Shown one piece after another: positions 1-8,197 of a DNA stretch of 64,000 nucleotides (position 1 is its first letter; each line of letters starts with the position of its first letter). The notes beneath the pieces were generated by a model. The model was not told the DNA's origin and did not search any database. It saw nothing but the letters and a program-made list of their open reading frames with translations. The DNA is from Bradymonadales bacterium. GTDB taxonomy: Bacteria; Myxococcota_A; Bradymonadia; JAFGEP01. The DNA is taken from assembly GCA_016931535.1 (NCBI GenBank), contig JAFGEP010000096.1, positions 292,091-356,090 of the forward strand, in the 5' to 3' direction. The position numbers were made by a program, and so were the translations under genes.

Positions 1-703
1 TCAGCTCGTCGAACTCGGCCAGGAACCGCTCTGACTCTTCCGGATCGAGCGCCTCGTTGGCGACCGCCTCGCGGAACAGTCGACCGATCTCCTCCGGTTC
101 CCGCTCGATGGCGGCCACGATGGCGGCCCGATGGGGAGCCATCTCGTCGAGGAGGTATTTGCCGGCCACGAACGACAGGAGGTACTCCGGGTCGTCGGCC
201 GTCGCCATCACCGGTCCGATGGCCTCCTCGACCAGCTGGGCGGCCATCGCGCCGTCAACATGGGTCAGCAGGATGAAGGCCTCTGCGAAGGTCTCGGCTC
301 GGTTTCCATGCTCGCGAATCCTGTCGGCGATCGGCCGAAGCCGCTGGCCGGCATGGAACCCGATCAGCCAGCCGAGGAAGGTCCCGACCTCGCCGGGGGT
401 CCATCCTTCCAGCGGTTGCAGGAGACGGTCGCGCAATCGCTGGAACAGGGCCTCGACGTGGCACTGCTCGCTCAGCCGCACCATCTCGTCGAGCATATCG
501 GTGGGCCGCAGCTGTCGGCCGCCGATCTCGTCGATCACCGCCAGGATTCCCTGCTCGACCCAATCCTGGTGCTCGGGGTGAGCCCGCGCAAAGCGGACGA
601 CCCAGTCCCACGGTCGCTCGTCAAAGGGGCGGGTGGAGGTCTCGGCAAGGATATGGTAGCGGACGTCGGACGCACCGCTCAGCCTGATCCCTTCGAACTC
701 CAT
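1..703 (-). CDS. Hypothetical helical protein, 3' end cut by window edge
   Basis: An open frame runs from ATG at 703 to the left edge without a stop, giving at least 234 residues (starting MEFEGIRLSGASDVRYHIL). A GGGGAG Shine-Dalgarno-like stretch lies just upstream. The product looks cytoplasmic, acidic and mostly alpha-helical, with no signal peptide or membrane segment. I do not recognise the family; the helix periodicity could be HEAT-like. It begins only 21 bases after the stop of the giant DUF4157 gene on the same strand, so the two are probably cotranscribed. An accessory, adaptor or immunity-type role for that protein is possible but is inference from position only. Confidence 0.7.
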   Translation of the reverse strand, partial: MEFEGIRLSGASDVRYHILAETSTRPFDERPWDWVVRFARAHPEHQDWVEQGILAVIDEIGGRQLRPTDMLDEMVRLSEQCHVEALFQRLRDRLLQPLEGWTPGEVGTFLGWLIGFHAGQRLRPIADRIREHGNRAETFAEAFILLTHVDGAMAAQLVEEAIGPVMATADDPEYLLSFVAGKYLLDEMAPHRAAIVAAIEREPEEIGRLFREAVANEALDPEESERFLAEFDEL

Positions 704-724
704 GTGCCGACTCCCCGCCCCAGG

Positions 725-3700
725 CTAGTTGACGGGCTTGATGTTCCCCGAGACCAGGGAACCGCTGATGTTGTACCCCTTGGTGCTGCCCTTGGGGTGA
801 CGCCATCCGGTGATCTGCTGCTCCTTGATGGTCACGGTGAGCACGTTGCCGCCGTTGAAGGTGAGCTCCCACTTGTTGTTGACCGGATCGACCAAAGAGA
901 CGCTCTCGAACAGGCCGACATCGGTGATGGAGGTATACCAACCGGCCTTCTTCTCTTTTGCCTGCAGCCAGATGTACTTGAAGCCCCAGTCCGGCGTGGT
1001 CTGGAACTTGACCACGCTGGAGTAGGCCTGAGAGCCCACTACGTGCACGGCGGGGTCCAGAAGCCCTTTGGCCCAGCTGGACTCCTTGATCGCTCCCTCA
1101 CCGCCGCGCCAGTAGTCATTGTAGGGCTCTTTGGCGTCGGGGGCCTTGCTGGTGTTGGTCCGGTGGACACCGGTGATGCCCTCCAGGGCGTACCAGAGGA
1201 CGTACCCGACGGCGCTCGCCGGGTTGTTGAGCATCCCCTTCTCCTTGAAGTAGATGCCCGAGTCGTTGATGTCGATCTTGTACTCGGTGGGCGCCAGGAA
1301 CCAGGTCTTGCTGAAGGGGTTGAGTGGCGACCAGATCCAGTACTCGTGCCGCTGTACGCCGATGCGGCCGGTCTCGACCAGGTAGTTGATGAACTTGACC
1401 GCCGCCTTGCCGGCGCGGGAGAACATCTTCTCCAGGCCTTTAGCAAGCGAGGTCAGGCTGCTCCAGCCGATTCCCAACAAGGACCCGATGAGGTCGATGG
1501 CCCAGCCGAAGAACTCGGACGGCGAGGAAGGCATGGGCTTCTCGACGAGCCCGGTGATGAGCTTCTCGATATCGCCCAGGGCGTCCAGCAACGGTTCGAT
1601 GATGTCGTACAGCTCGGGCCCCATCGCGCTGCGCAGGACGATCTTGAGGTAGCCGATGAAGCCATACTTTGCGAAGCCCTGGAGGACCTCTTCGATCCCC
1701 GCGGCGATCTTGTCGAACCAGTTCTTGAAGAACTTGGCGATGCCTTTGAAGAAGCCTTTGATCTTCTCCCAGGCCTCTCCGGCCGCCTTGATGGCGCTGC
1801 GGATCGGGGCCAGCTTGGGAAGCTCCAGGATCTTGTCGATCAGCATGCCGATGCTGAAGCCGCCTTCCTGGTCTTCGCCCTCTTCGGCGCTGGAGGATTC
1901 TGCGCCCTCCTGGTCCTTTTGGCCCTTGGGCGCGGGGGTCTCCTTCTTGCCCTGGTCCTTCTGCTCCAGCTTCTTGTCGGCATCCTGTTGCTGGGGCTCG
2001 CCCGCCTTGTCCGGGATGGAGGGCTTCTCCTGCTTGTTCAGGTCGCCGCCCAGGTCGAGCACGAAGCTGAACAGCTCCTTTTCAGGCAGGATGGTGAAGG
2101 AGGTGAGCGGATCGCCCTCCCAGGTCTTCTCGAAGGCCCCATCCAGCACGGAGAACTCGGCGTAGGGGTTGATGGTGGCGGTGATGCCGAACAAAAGCGC
2201 CATCCCGATCTTGGCCTGGCCGGAGACGCCGCCATCGGGCTTGTAGGTGACCCCCACCGACCCGCTCGGCACGATCTTGGCTTCCGCCGTGATGGGCATC
2301 TTCAGTCCGCCGCCGCCCTTGAGGATGCTGGGGTGCAGGGCGAACAGGCCGACCCCCAGCTTGGGCGAGGCGATCAGCTTGGCGGAGATGCCGCCGGAAA
2401 GCCCGATGTCCGCCGAGACCGACTTGAAGGAGAAGTCATCCAGGCTCAACCCTTCCAGCTTGACCTTGGGCGAGATCTTCAGGTCCATGTCGAACTTGAA
2501 TTTGAGGTCCAGCCCCACGTTCAGGTAGAGGCCGACGATCTGGTAGACCGTGAAGATGACGATGTCCTTGCTGAACTCGAACAGGAGCTTGGGGTCCGGG
2601 TGGTAGTCGAGGATGGTGATGTCGTCGACACCCAGCTCGGCGGAGAGCTCGTTCTTCTCGGTGGTGTAGGTGACATCACCGTGGGCGATCATGCCCTCCT
2701 TGATCTTGAGCCAGACCTTGCCGTTGATGGTGAGCCCGCCCTTCTCCTGGTAGGTGGCTCCGATGGAGCCCCAGGCCCGGGTCTTGCCCTCCTGGCCGAA
2801 GGGCACGGTGATGCTGGCCTCGACGACGTGGAAGCCGTCCTTGTCGATCTTGGCCTTGAGCTTGGCATCCTTGAGGAAGCCGATGTTGGTGACGGCGATC
2901 TCGAACTCGCTGGTCACGCTGCCATCCTCGTGGATGGTGGCGGCCAAGGAGTTGATGGCGAAGTACTTGCCGATCTGGAGCGGGGTGGTGGTCTTGATGG
3001 AGCCGCTGAAGGTGCCGGCCGGGTTGACCTTGGCGTTGAGGGCCAACCCCAGGCCCTTACCGTCGGGGCCGCCGGTCAGCTTGTCGAGGCCGGGCAGATT
3101 GAGGTTGGCCGTGCCGTTGAAGCTGCCGGAGAAGTTACCGTTCTCGTAGGTGATGGTGGCGCTGAACGTCCCCTTCAAGACCTGCTTGTCCCCTTTGGAC
3201 GGGTACTTGAGCTCGGGCGATTCGTAGGTGAACTCGAGCTTCTTCACCTTGTTCTTTTTGATGAGGCCGGAGGCCTTGGCCTTGCCGAACATGCCGGTCT
3301 CCGCCTCGACGCTCAGGGCGGCGCTGAAGGCCCCCGCATTGACGTCGTACTCCACGTTCTCGGCGGTTCCGGTCACCGTCACGGCGCTGAACTTCTTGGT
3401 GTAGGAGACCTCGGGGCAGCGGATCTTGGTCTCGCCGGCGCGGTGGAACACCTCCACCTCGAACTCCGACAGCCCCTCCACCAGCTCCTTGACATTGGCG
3501 GTCCCCTTGATGGACCACTCCTGGCCGTCCCAGCCCACCTCGACCTGTCCGGAGAGCTTGCCGGTCTTGTCGGAGATGCCGAGCTTCCCCTGGGCGGTGA
3601 GCTGGCCGTTGATGAAGCCGATGGTGACCTCGGCGGCTGTCAGCTTGATGCCGGGGATGCCGCTCTCGCCTTCCTTCACGGCGATGGTGCCCTGCACCCC

Positions 3701-5965
3701 GCCGTCCACCAGCTTGAGGTCGGTGGTGACTCGGCCCAGGAACTTGTCCAGCTTGCTGGTGGCCCCCTTGATCTCGTTGGTGGCCTTGCCGTCGACGTCC
3801 CCCCCCTCGCCCGGGGTCACCTTGGCGACCACGTCCTTCTTGGAGATCGCCCCGGCCGCGTCGACGTCCATCTTGATCTGGCCGGACTTGACGCCAGGTC
3901 CGCTCTCCTCCTCCTTGGCGAGCTGCAGGTCGACCTCCTTGAAGGTGACGCCGGAGTGCTGGACGGGCGGCTCTTTGATCTTCAAGCTGGTGCCGGCGTT
4001 GGCCGGGACCGGGAACTTGAAGATCGGGTTGAACATGATGGAGACGTTGGCCGGCTTGTTGCCCGGCGCGAACTCCTTTTTGCCTGCGGCCGAGCCCTTG
4101 TCGGCCATGTACTTCTCCATCTTGGAGAAGACCAGGTCGGCGCCCGAGGGCAGGATGTCGATCCCTTGTGCTCCGCTGAGGACCATCTTACCGGGGATGA
4201 AGGGGGCAACGGCCTCGGGGGCTCCGCCCTTGGTGATCCCCCACTTGGACTCGGGGATGGTGTCCTGCACCCAGAGCATGGTGGCCATGCCGTCGAAGGC
4301 GGTTGGCTTGCGCAGGTAAGGGCCGCCGCCCGCCTTTTCGGACTTCTCCATCTCGGTTCCGCTGATGGTGTAGCGGACCATGCCTTCCTGGTATCCCCAG
4401 CTGGTGAGCAGGGCAGCGAAGTCCATCGCCTTCTGGAAGCCGGCCTGTGCTCTCATCTCGGGGACGGGGAACTCCTCCAGCTCGATCCCCATGTAGGACC
4501 ACCAGGTGGTGCCCTGTCCCCCGCCGATCGGCTTGTCGCGATCGAACCCCTTGTAGGCCTCCAACCGGTGCTTGTCCTTGGTAGCGCAGCTATAGGCCCA
4601 GTACTCGAACACCGAGACCATGTCGGTCCCTGGGAGGTAGCCGGCGCTGGCCGTGTCGATGGTGCTCTGGTGGGTCTTGGCGACCAGCTTCTTCAGCCGG
4701 TCGAGCCAGAGCTCCTTGTACTTGGGGGTGACGTTGCGGCCCCAGTAGGCGCTCAATCCCGAGCTGCGATAGAGGAGGGGGTTCTGCTTGGGGATGTCGA
4801 CCGGGATGCCCTTCTGGTAGAAGCGTTTGCCGTTGTCGGCCATCGCCACCACGGTCATGGGGGAGGGCTCGTTTTCGTTGTAGATCTGGTTGCCCTCGAC
4901 GTAGGCCGGGTTGGCCTTGTCCACGACCAGGTCGGCGACCTCCTTGTAGTAGTCCATGCGCAGCTTGTGCGGGCTGGCGGCCGGGTCGAAGTACTTCTCC
5001 TTGGCCACCTGCTCGAGCTTGGTCGAGGCGTTGCTGTCGCCGAGCTCTTTGGCCAGCTGGCGCAGAAAGACCGAGTTCTGTGTGACCTTGGCGCGCCACG
5101 CCTGGCGGCCGATGGCGATCAGATCCAGCTTGGAGAGGCTGCCGCCGGTCAGCTGGGACTGGAGTGCGGGGTCGTCCTTGATCTTCTGGGTGAGAAAGCT
5201 GTGCAGCTTGGGTTGGCTCTTCTTGGTGATGCCGGCGGATTCGACCAGCTTGCCGTAGTCGGGCGGTGCGGGGGGGGTACTGGTGGTCTGGTTGGGGTCG
5301 GCCTTGCCGCCTCGGCTGGTGGGGGTGATCGGGGTGGTGATCGGCAGGCCGTGGGCTGCCGTCTTGCCTATGGCGTCGGCCTGGACCTCGGAGGCGTCGT
5401 GGGGGCCGGCCATCTCGAGCCCCTGCAGGTCGTCATGGCCTCCCTGCTGCAGGACGTGGGTCACCTCGTGAGCGACCAGCGCGACGTCCGGGTCATTTTC
5501 GCCGCTGACGATGGTGTTGCCGGCGGCGAAGGCTCGAGCGCCCACCATGGTGGTGGCCGCCTGGGCGGCGGGGCCGGAGAAGTACTCGACCTGGTCGAGT
5601 CCAGTCTGAAACGAATTTTCAAGCTGGTCACGATGGGGGAGGGGGCCTCTTTGTCCGGTTCGGCCCGCCTCGACCGCCAGGCTGGCCGGTGTGGTGCCGG
5701 CCTGGGCGGCGACCTTCTCGTGGAGCTGGATCACGCCGGAGTTTCCGATCTGACCTTGGAGCGTCTGGATGGCTTGTGCGTAGGAGCCCGGACTGCTCCG
5801 GTACAGCTCGGACAGCTGGGTTTCCAGCCCCTCTCCGGCTTCGGTCATCTGGGCGAGATTGTGGGTCTCTTCGGCCTTCTTTTTTCTTCGAAGGAGGCGA
5901 TGGGCGTGTCGGGGCGCGGGTTGCCGCTGAGGACTCCGCGTGGCACTGAACTGGTTTTCGCTCAT
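725..5965 (-). CDS. Giant DUF4157 (eCIS-core) HExxH protein
   Basis: A protein of 1746 residues. The start MSENQFSATR is chosen because AAGGTG lies about 6 bases upstream; an in-frame start 30 codons earlier is possible. Residues about 125-200 carry a DUF4157-like domain with the zinc-metallopeptidase motif HEVTH at 166-170. This domain is known from cargo linked to extracellular contractile injection systems and from polymorphic-toxin-like proteins. A central part (about 620-1300) is made of beta-rich repeated stretches with many G-x-(I/V)-x-(V/A) strands. A charged Q/K/E-rich linker (about 1310-1360) follows, then amphipathic or hydrophobic helices (about 1365-1520) and an unrecognised C-terminal domain of about 220 residues. 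There is no classical signal peptide. No sheath, tube or baseplate genes are visible here. A secreted effector or toxin role is inference. Confidence 0.85.
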   Translation of the reverse strand: MSENQFSATRSPQRQPAPRHAHRLLRRKKKAEETHNLAQMTEAGEGLETQLSELYRSSPGSYAQAIQTLQGQIGNSGVIQLHEKVAAQAGTTPASLAVEAGRTGQRGPLPHRDQLENSFQTGLDQVEYFSGPAAQAATTMVGARAFAAGNTIVSGENDPDVALVAHEVTHVLQQGGHDDLQGLEMAGPHDASEVQADAIGKTAAHGLPITTPITPTSRGGKADPNQTTSTPPAPPDYGKLVESAGITKKSQPKLHSFLTQKIKDDPALQSQLTGGSLSKLDLIAIGRQAWRAKVTQNSVFLRQLAKELGDSNASTKLEQVAKEKYFDPAASPHKLRMDYYKEVADLVVDKANPAYVEGNQIYNENEPSPMTVVAMADNGKRFYQKGIPVDIPKQNPLLYRSSGLSAYWGRNVTPKYKELWLDRLKKLVAKTHQSTIDTASAGYLPGTDMVSVFEYWAYSCATKDKHRLEAYKGFDRDKPIGGGQGTTWWSYMGIELEEFPVPEMRAQAGFQKAMDFAALLTSWGYQEGMVRYTISGTEMEKSEKAGGGPYLRKPTAFDGMATMLWVQDTIPESKWGITKGGAPEAVAPFIPGKMVLSGAQGIDILPSGADLVFSKMEKYMADKGSAAGKKEFAPGNKPANVSIMFNPIFKFPVPANAGTSLKIKEPPVQHSGVTFKEVDLQLAKEEESGPGVKSGQIKMDVDAAGAISKKDVVAKVTPGEGGDVDGKATNEIKGATSKLDKFLGRVTTDLKLVDGGVQGTIAVKEGESGIPGIKLTAAEVTIGFINGQLTAQGKLGISDKTGKLSGQVEVGWDGQEWSIKGTANVKELVEGLSEFEVEVFHRAGETKIRCPEVSYTKKFSAVTVTGTAENVEYDVNAGAFSAALSVEAETGMFGKAKASGLIKKNKVKKLEFTYESPELKYPSKGDKQVLKGTFSATITYENGNFSGSFNGTANLNLPGLDKLTGGPDGKGLGLALNAKVNPAGTFSGSIKTTTPLQIGKYFAINSLAATIHEDGSVTSEFEIAVTNIGFLKDAKLKAKIDKDGFHVVEASITVPFGQEGKTRAWGSIGATYQEKGGLTINGKVWLKIKEGMIAHGDVTYTTEKNELSAELGVDDITILDYHPDPKLLFEFSKDIVIFTVYQIVGLYLNVGLDLKFKFDMDLKISPKVKLEGLSLDDFSFKSVSADIGLSGGISAKLIASPKLGVGLFALHPSILKGGGGLKMPITAEAKIVPSGSVGVTYKPDGGVSGQAKIGMALLFGITATINPYAEFSVLDGAFEKTWEGDPLTSFTILPEKELFSFVLDLGGDLNKQEKPSIPDKAGEPQQQDADKKLEQKDQGKKETPAPKGQKDQEGAESSSAEEGEDQEGGFSIGMLIDKILELPKLAPIRSAIKAAGEAWEKIKGFFKGIAKFFKNWFDKIAAGIEEVLQGFAKYGFIGYLKIVLRSAMGPELYDIIEPLLDALGDIEKLITGLVEKPMPSSPSEFFGWAIDLIGSLLGIGWSSLTSLAKGLEKMFSRAGKAAVKFINYLVETGRIGVQRHEYWIWSPLNPFSKTWFLAPTEYKIDINDSGIYFKEKGMLNNPASAVGYVLWYALEGITGVHRTNTSKAPDAKEPYNDYWRGGEGAIKESSWAKGLLDPAVHVVGSQAYSSVVKFQTTPDWGFKYIWLQAKEKKAGWYTSITDVGLFESVSLVDPVNNKWELTFNGGNVLTVTIKEQQITGWRHPKGSTKGYNISGSLVSGNIKPVN

Positions 5966-6033
5966 CTGGTGCACCTTGGGAGTGGCGAAAGGAGGCCCAC
6001 GATGTGAGGGTGGACCTCTTCCAGGACTCTTGC

Positions 6034-6062
6034 AATGTAAGGTCTGCCGGAACATTCAACAA
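6034..6062 (-). promoter_or_regulatory. Candidate promoter for the DUF4157 gene
   Basis: On the minus strand TTGTTG (6062-6057) is followed after 17 bases by TACATT (6039-6034). It would start transcription near 6027, giving a leader of about 60 bases. Called by eye only. Confidence 0.4.
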
Positions 6063-6101
6063 GCCATCGCCTGGTCTTCAGGCACAATTTCCCGGTTTTG
6101 C

Positions 6102-6131
6102 TTGACCCCGACAGGCCCGATGGACTACAAC
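6102..6131 (+). promoter_or_regulatory. Candidate promoter for rpsR
   Basis: TTGACC at 6102-6107 and TACAAC at 6126-6131 are 18 bases apart, about 50 bases upstream of the rpsR start. It is divergent from the candidate promoter of the DUF4157 gene. Confidence 0.45.
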
Positions 6132-6186
6132 TCCCCCCTCGCGCTGGGGGTGGAATTCACCTCCAGGTTTGGAACGAGGGAGGACC

Positions 6187-6426
6187 ATGGCACGAACGCG
6201 ATACATGGGGCGCGGCCGGCGCAGCAAGGTGTGCCCGTTTCTGGAAAACAAGGAGCTGGTGATCGACTACAAGGACGTGGGCCTTCTCAAGCGTTTCATC
6301 TCGCCGAGAGGGAAGATCCTCCCCACCCGGCTGACCGGCGTGTCGGCCAAGTACCAGCGGAAGCTGGCCAACGCCATTCGGCGGGCCCGGCACATGGCGC
6401 TGCTCCCCTACGAGGCCAAGGACTGA
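6187..6426 (+). CDS. rpsR: 30S ribosomal protein S18 (bS18)
   Basis: A 79-residue protein with the S18 signature: [19 protein letters not shown], then [18 protein letters not shown] and RHMALLPY. It binds 16S rRNA in the small-subunit platform next to S6. The ATG at 6187 is chosen because GGGAGG precedes it at good spacing; an upstream in-frame ATG at 6169 lacks one. The usual neighbours rpsF, ssb and rplI are absent. The gene stands alone behind its own promoter, and dnaB, often nearby in other genomes, is 22 kb away. It could be the only copy moved out of its operon or a second copy. The N-terminal CPFL keeps only one of the cysteines seen in CxxC-type S18 variants. Confidence 0.95.
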   Translation: MARTRYMGRGRRSKVCPFLENKELVIDYKDVGLLKRFISPRGKILPTRLTGVSAKYQRKLANAIRRARHMALLPYEAKD

Positions 6427-6511
6427 TCCCCGCCGGTCCTGGGGGACGAACCTCGTTTCCGTGGTGCAAGTCTTCTCTTTCCTCCTGTTGGGTTCCGATC
6501 AAGAGAGCACG

Positions 6512-7534
6512 GTGAGGGGATCTCCGCGCTGGAGGTGCTCGGGTGCGGCTCTGTGTCTCTTGCTGGCCGCTTTTTTGGGGGGGTGTGCCACCCCGCCACC
6601 TGCTGTACAGTCTCCGCTGGACCCAGCCAGTGAATCGGTTGCCATGGGAGGGCAGCAGCCCCTCTCCCCGGTGGAGATCCCGATCGAGCTGGTGGAGGGA
6701 ACGCCTCTGGAGCAAGCCTTCGAGCAGGTGCTGCTGCAGTACCAGACCGCTGGCTACGATCCGCTGGACGCCCAGCGTGCCTACGCCACCTCTGCGGCTG
6801 GTGAGTTCACCTGGTACTTTACCATCATGGATTCGGAGGATCCCGGCGGGCGGGTGAACCATGTCTACTTCGTGGTGGTCGAGCCCTGGGATGCCGAGCA
6901 GACACGCCGATTCCTGCTGAGCTACCTGGTCCTGGCAGCGGCCCCCCCTTCGGGCGGCGGTCGCCACCTGTTCCATTTTCATAGCGCATTTCCGGTGCCT
7001 TTCGCAGTGCGCTTCCTGTTCTCCGGCACGCCACCGGCCGGGCTGGAGGCCTCCATTCTGACCGATCTGGGAACCCGGTCCTGGGAACCTGGCCAGGTGG
7101 AGGGGATCGCCGGCCACCTCCGGATGCTCCTGGCGCGGTACCAGCTGGCCAGACCAGAGCAGCTGGACTCGGTCTGTCCAGCGGTGCTGGACGAGATCTA
7201 CCTGAGCCTTCCCCATCCGGGGTCCCAAGAGCAGGAGGGCGTGTTTGGCGAGAGCTATCTGCCCGAGGGCGTCCTGGCTGCCATCGGGCTGCTGGTGGGA
7301 GAGTCGATCAGGGCCACCGCTGCCGACCGGATCGCCTGGGAGCCGGACGAGGTGTCAACGATCTACCCTAGACTTCGTGTATCCGGTATGAGAGAGGGGA
7401 TCTTGAGGCCCTGCTCGATGATGATCGAGCTGTTCGCGGCCGGGGCCGAAGTGATGCCGAGCCGATACTGTGGCCAGATGATCGAGCGGGTGGCGGAGCT
7501 CACCGGACAGTCGATCGACTCTGGCGACCGATAG
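6512..7534 (+). CDS. Putative lipoprotein, unknown function
   Basis: A product of 340 residues from GTG 6512, preceded by an AGAGAG ribosome-binding stretch. The N-terminus has basic residues, a hydrophobic run and a lipobox ending LGGC, so lipidation and anchoring in the envelope are expected. Another in-frame GTG at 6461 would put an unlikely 17-residue extension before the signal. The mature part is acidic and contains a stretch ending in MIELFAAGAEVMPSRYCGQM. I recognise no domain. It follows rpsR by 85 bases on the same strand and precedes another envelope protein, so they may be cotranscribed. Confidence 0.75.
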   Translation: MRGSPRWRCSGAALCLLLAAFLGGCATPPPAVQSPLDPASESVAMGGQQPLSPVEIPIELVEGTPLEQAFEQVLLQYQTAGYDPLDAQRAYATSAAGEFTWYFTIMDSEDPGGRVNHVYFVVVEPWDAEQTRRFLLSYLVLAAAPPSGGGRHLFHFHSAFPVPFAVRFLFSGTPPAGLEASILTDLGTRSWEPGQVEGIAGHLRMLLARYQLARPEQLDSVCPAVLDEIYLSLPHPGSQEQEGVFGESYLPEGVLAAIGLLVGESIRATAADRIAWEPDEVSTIYPRLRVSGMREGILRPCSMMIELFAAGAEVMPSRYCGQMIERVAELTGQSIDSGDR

Positions 7535-7595
7535 GTTTCCATAGGCCGCAATGCCGGCGGCTTTGCGCGCAGGTGCAGCGAGAGGGGGCAACCCA

Positions 7596-7991
7596 GTGGA
7601 GCAAGCAGCGAACCAGCCCGAGAAACACGAGGAGGAGGTGGTGCTCGAGAACGGGGAGACTCCCGCCGATCGCGGCGAGGAGCTCGTCGTGGAAGACCCG
7701 GGGGATCCGGCATCCGATGTCGAGGAAGACAGAGAAGGCAAGACCCACATCTGGTTTCTCGTCGCGAGCTTGGTGACCGCCCTCGGCGTGGTGTTGGCCA
7801 TCGCCCTGAGCGGCATCTGGGATCCGTACCGATGCTCGACCAATGACCAGTGTCGGGGCCTTCTCCGGTGCTTTCAAGGGCACTGCGAGTCCCCGGAGAT
7901 CTGGCTGAACGAGATCGACCGGGCCTGCCAGCAGGCGCTCGGCCTGGATGATTCCTGCATCTCCAGGGCGGCCTGGGAAGAGATCGAGTGA
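7596..7991 (+). CDS. Small single-pass membrane protein with Cys-rich tail
   Basis: A product of 131 residues. GTG 7596 is preferred because GAGAGGGGG stands just before it; ATG 7551 is the alternative. The first half is strongly acidic (runs of E and D) and lacks a signal peptide. One membrane helix follows (around residues 50-72, FLVASLVTALGVVLAIAL), then a short C-terminal part with six cysteines, including CSTNDQC and CFQGHC. The cysteine pattern suggests an oxidised, periplasmic tail with the acidic part in the cytoplasm. The family is unknown. Confidence 0.65.
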   Translation: MEQAANQPEKHEEEVVLENGETPADRGEELVVEDPGDPASDVEEDREGKTHIWFLVASLVTALGVVLAIALSGIWDPYRCSTNDQCRGLLRCFQGHCESPEIWLNEIDRACQQALGLDDSCISRAAWEEIE

Positions 7992-8042
7992 ACCCGTTCC
8001 GCCTCCAAGGTGGTCTGGGCATCTTTGGGGGGCAGAAAAGCG

Positions 8043-8071
8043 TTTCCAGCGCGGTCGAGACAGTCTAGGAT
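8043..8071 (+). promoter_or_regulatory. Possible promoter for the triple-repeat secreted protein
   Basis: TTTCCA (8043-8048) and TAGGAT (8066-8071) are separated by 17 bases, about 125 bases upstream of the next start codon. The match to consensus is only fair. Confidence 0.3.
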
Positions 8072-8103
8072 GGGTTCCACTCTGAATGTTGGTTGAGGAG
8101 GAA

Positions 8104-8119
8104 CGTCTGATACCAGACG
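8104..8119 (+). other. Short stem-loop in the 5' leader
   Basis: CGTCTG and CAGACG form a perfect 6-bp stem around the tetraloop ATAC, between the possible promoter and the secreted-protein gene. It may stabilise the leader or mean nothing; there is no U-tract to make it a terminator. Confidence 0.3.
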
Positions 8120-8197
8120 CCAGTTGTGAAGAGAGAAGAGTTCAGGACAGCGGCAATGCACTATGCGAGGCGCATCTGATAGGGAGAAGAAAGTACC

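Noticed and set aside
131..6007. A 1958-codon open frame on the plus strand opposite the DUF4157 gene
   Set aside because: It is antisense to a coding frame with a recognised domain and good start. Its Gly/Leu/Val/Asp-rich composition is the usual antisense shadow in GC-rich DNA.
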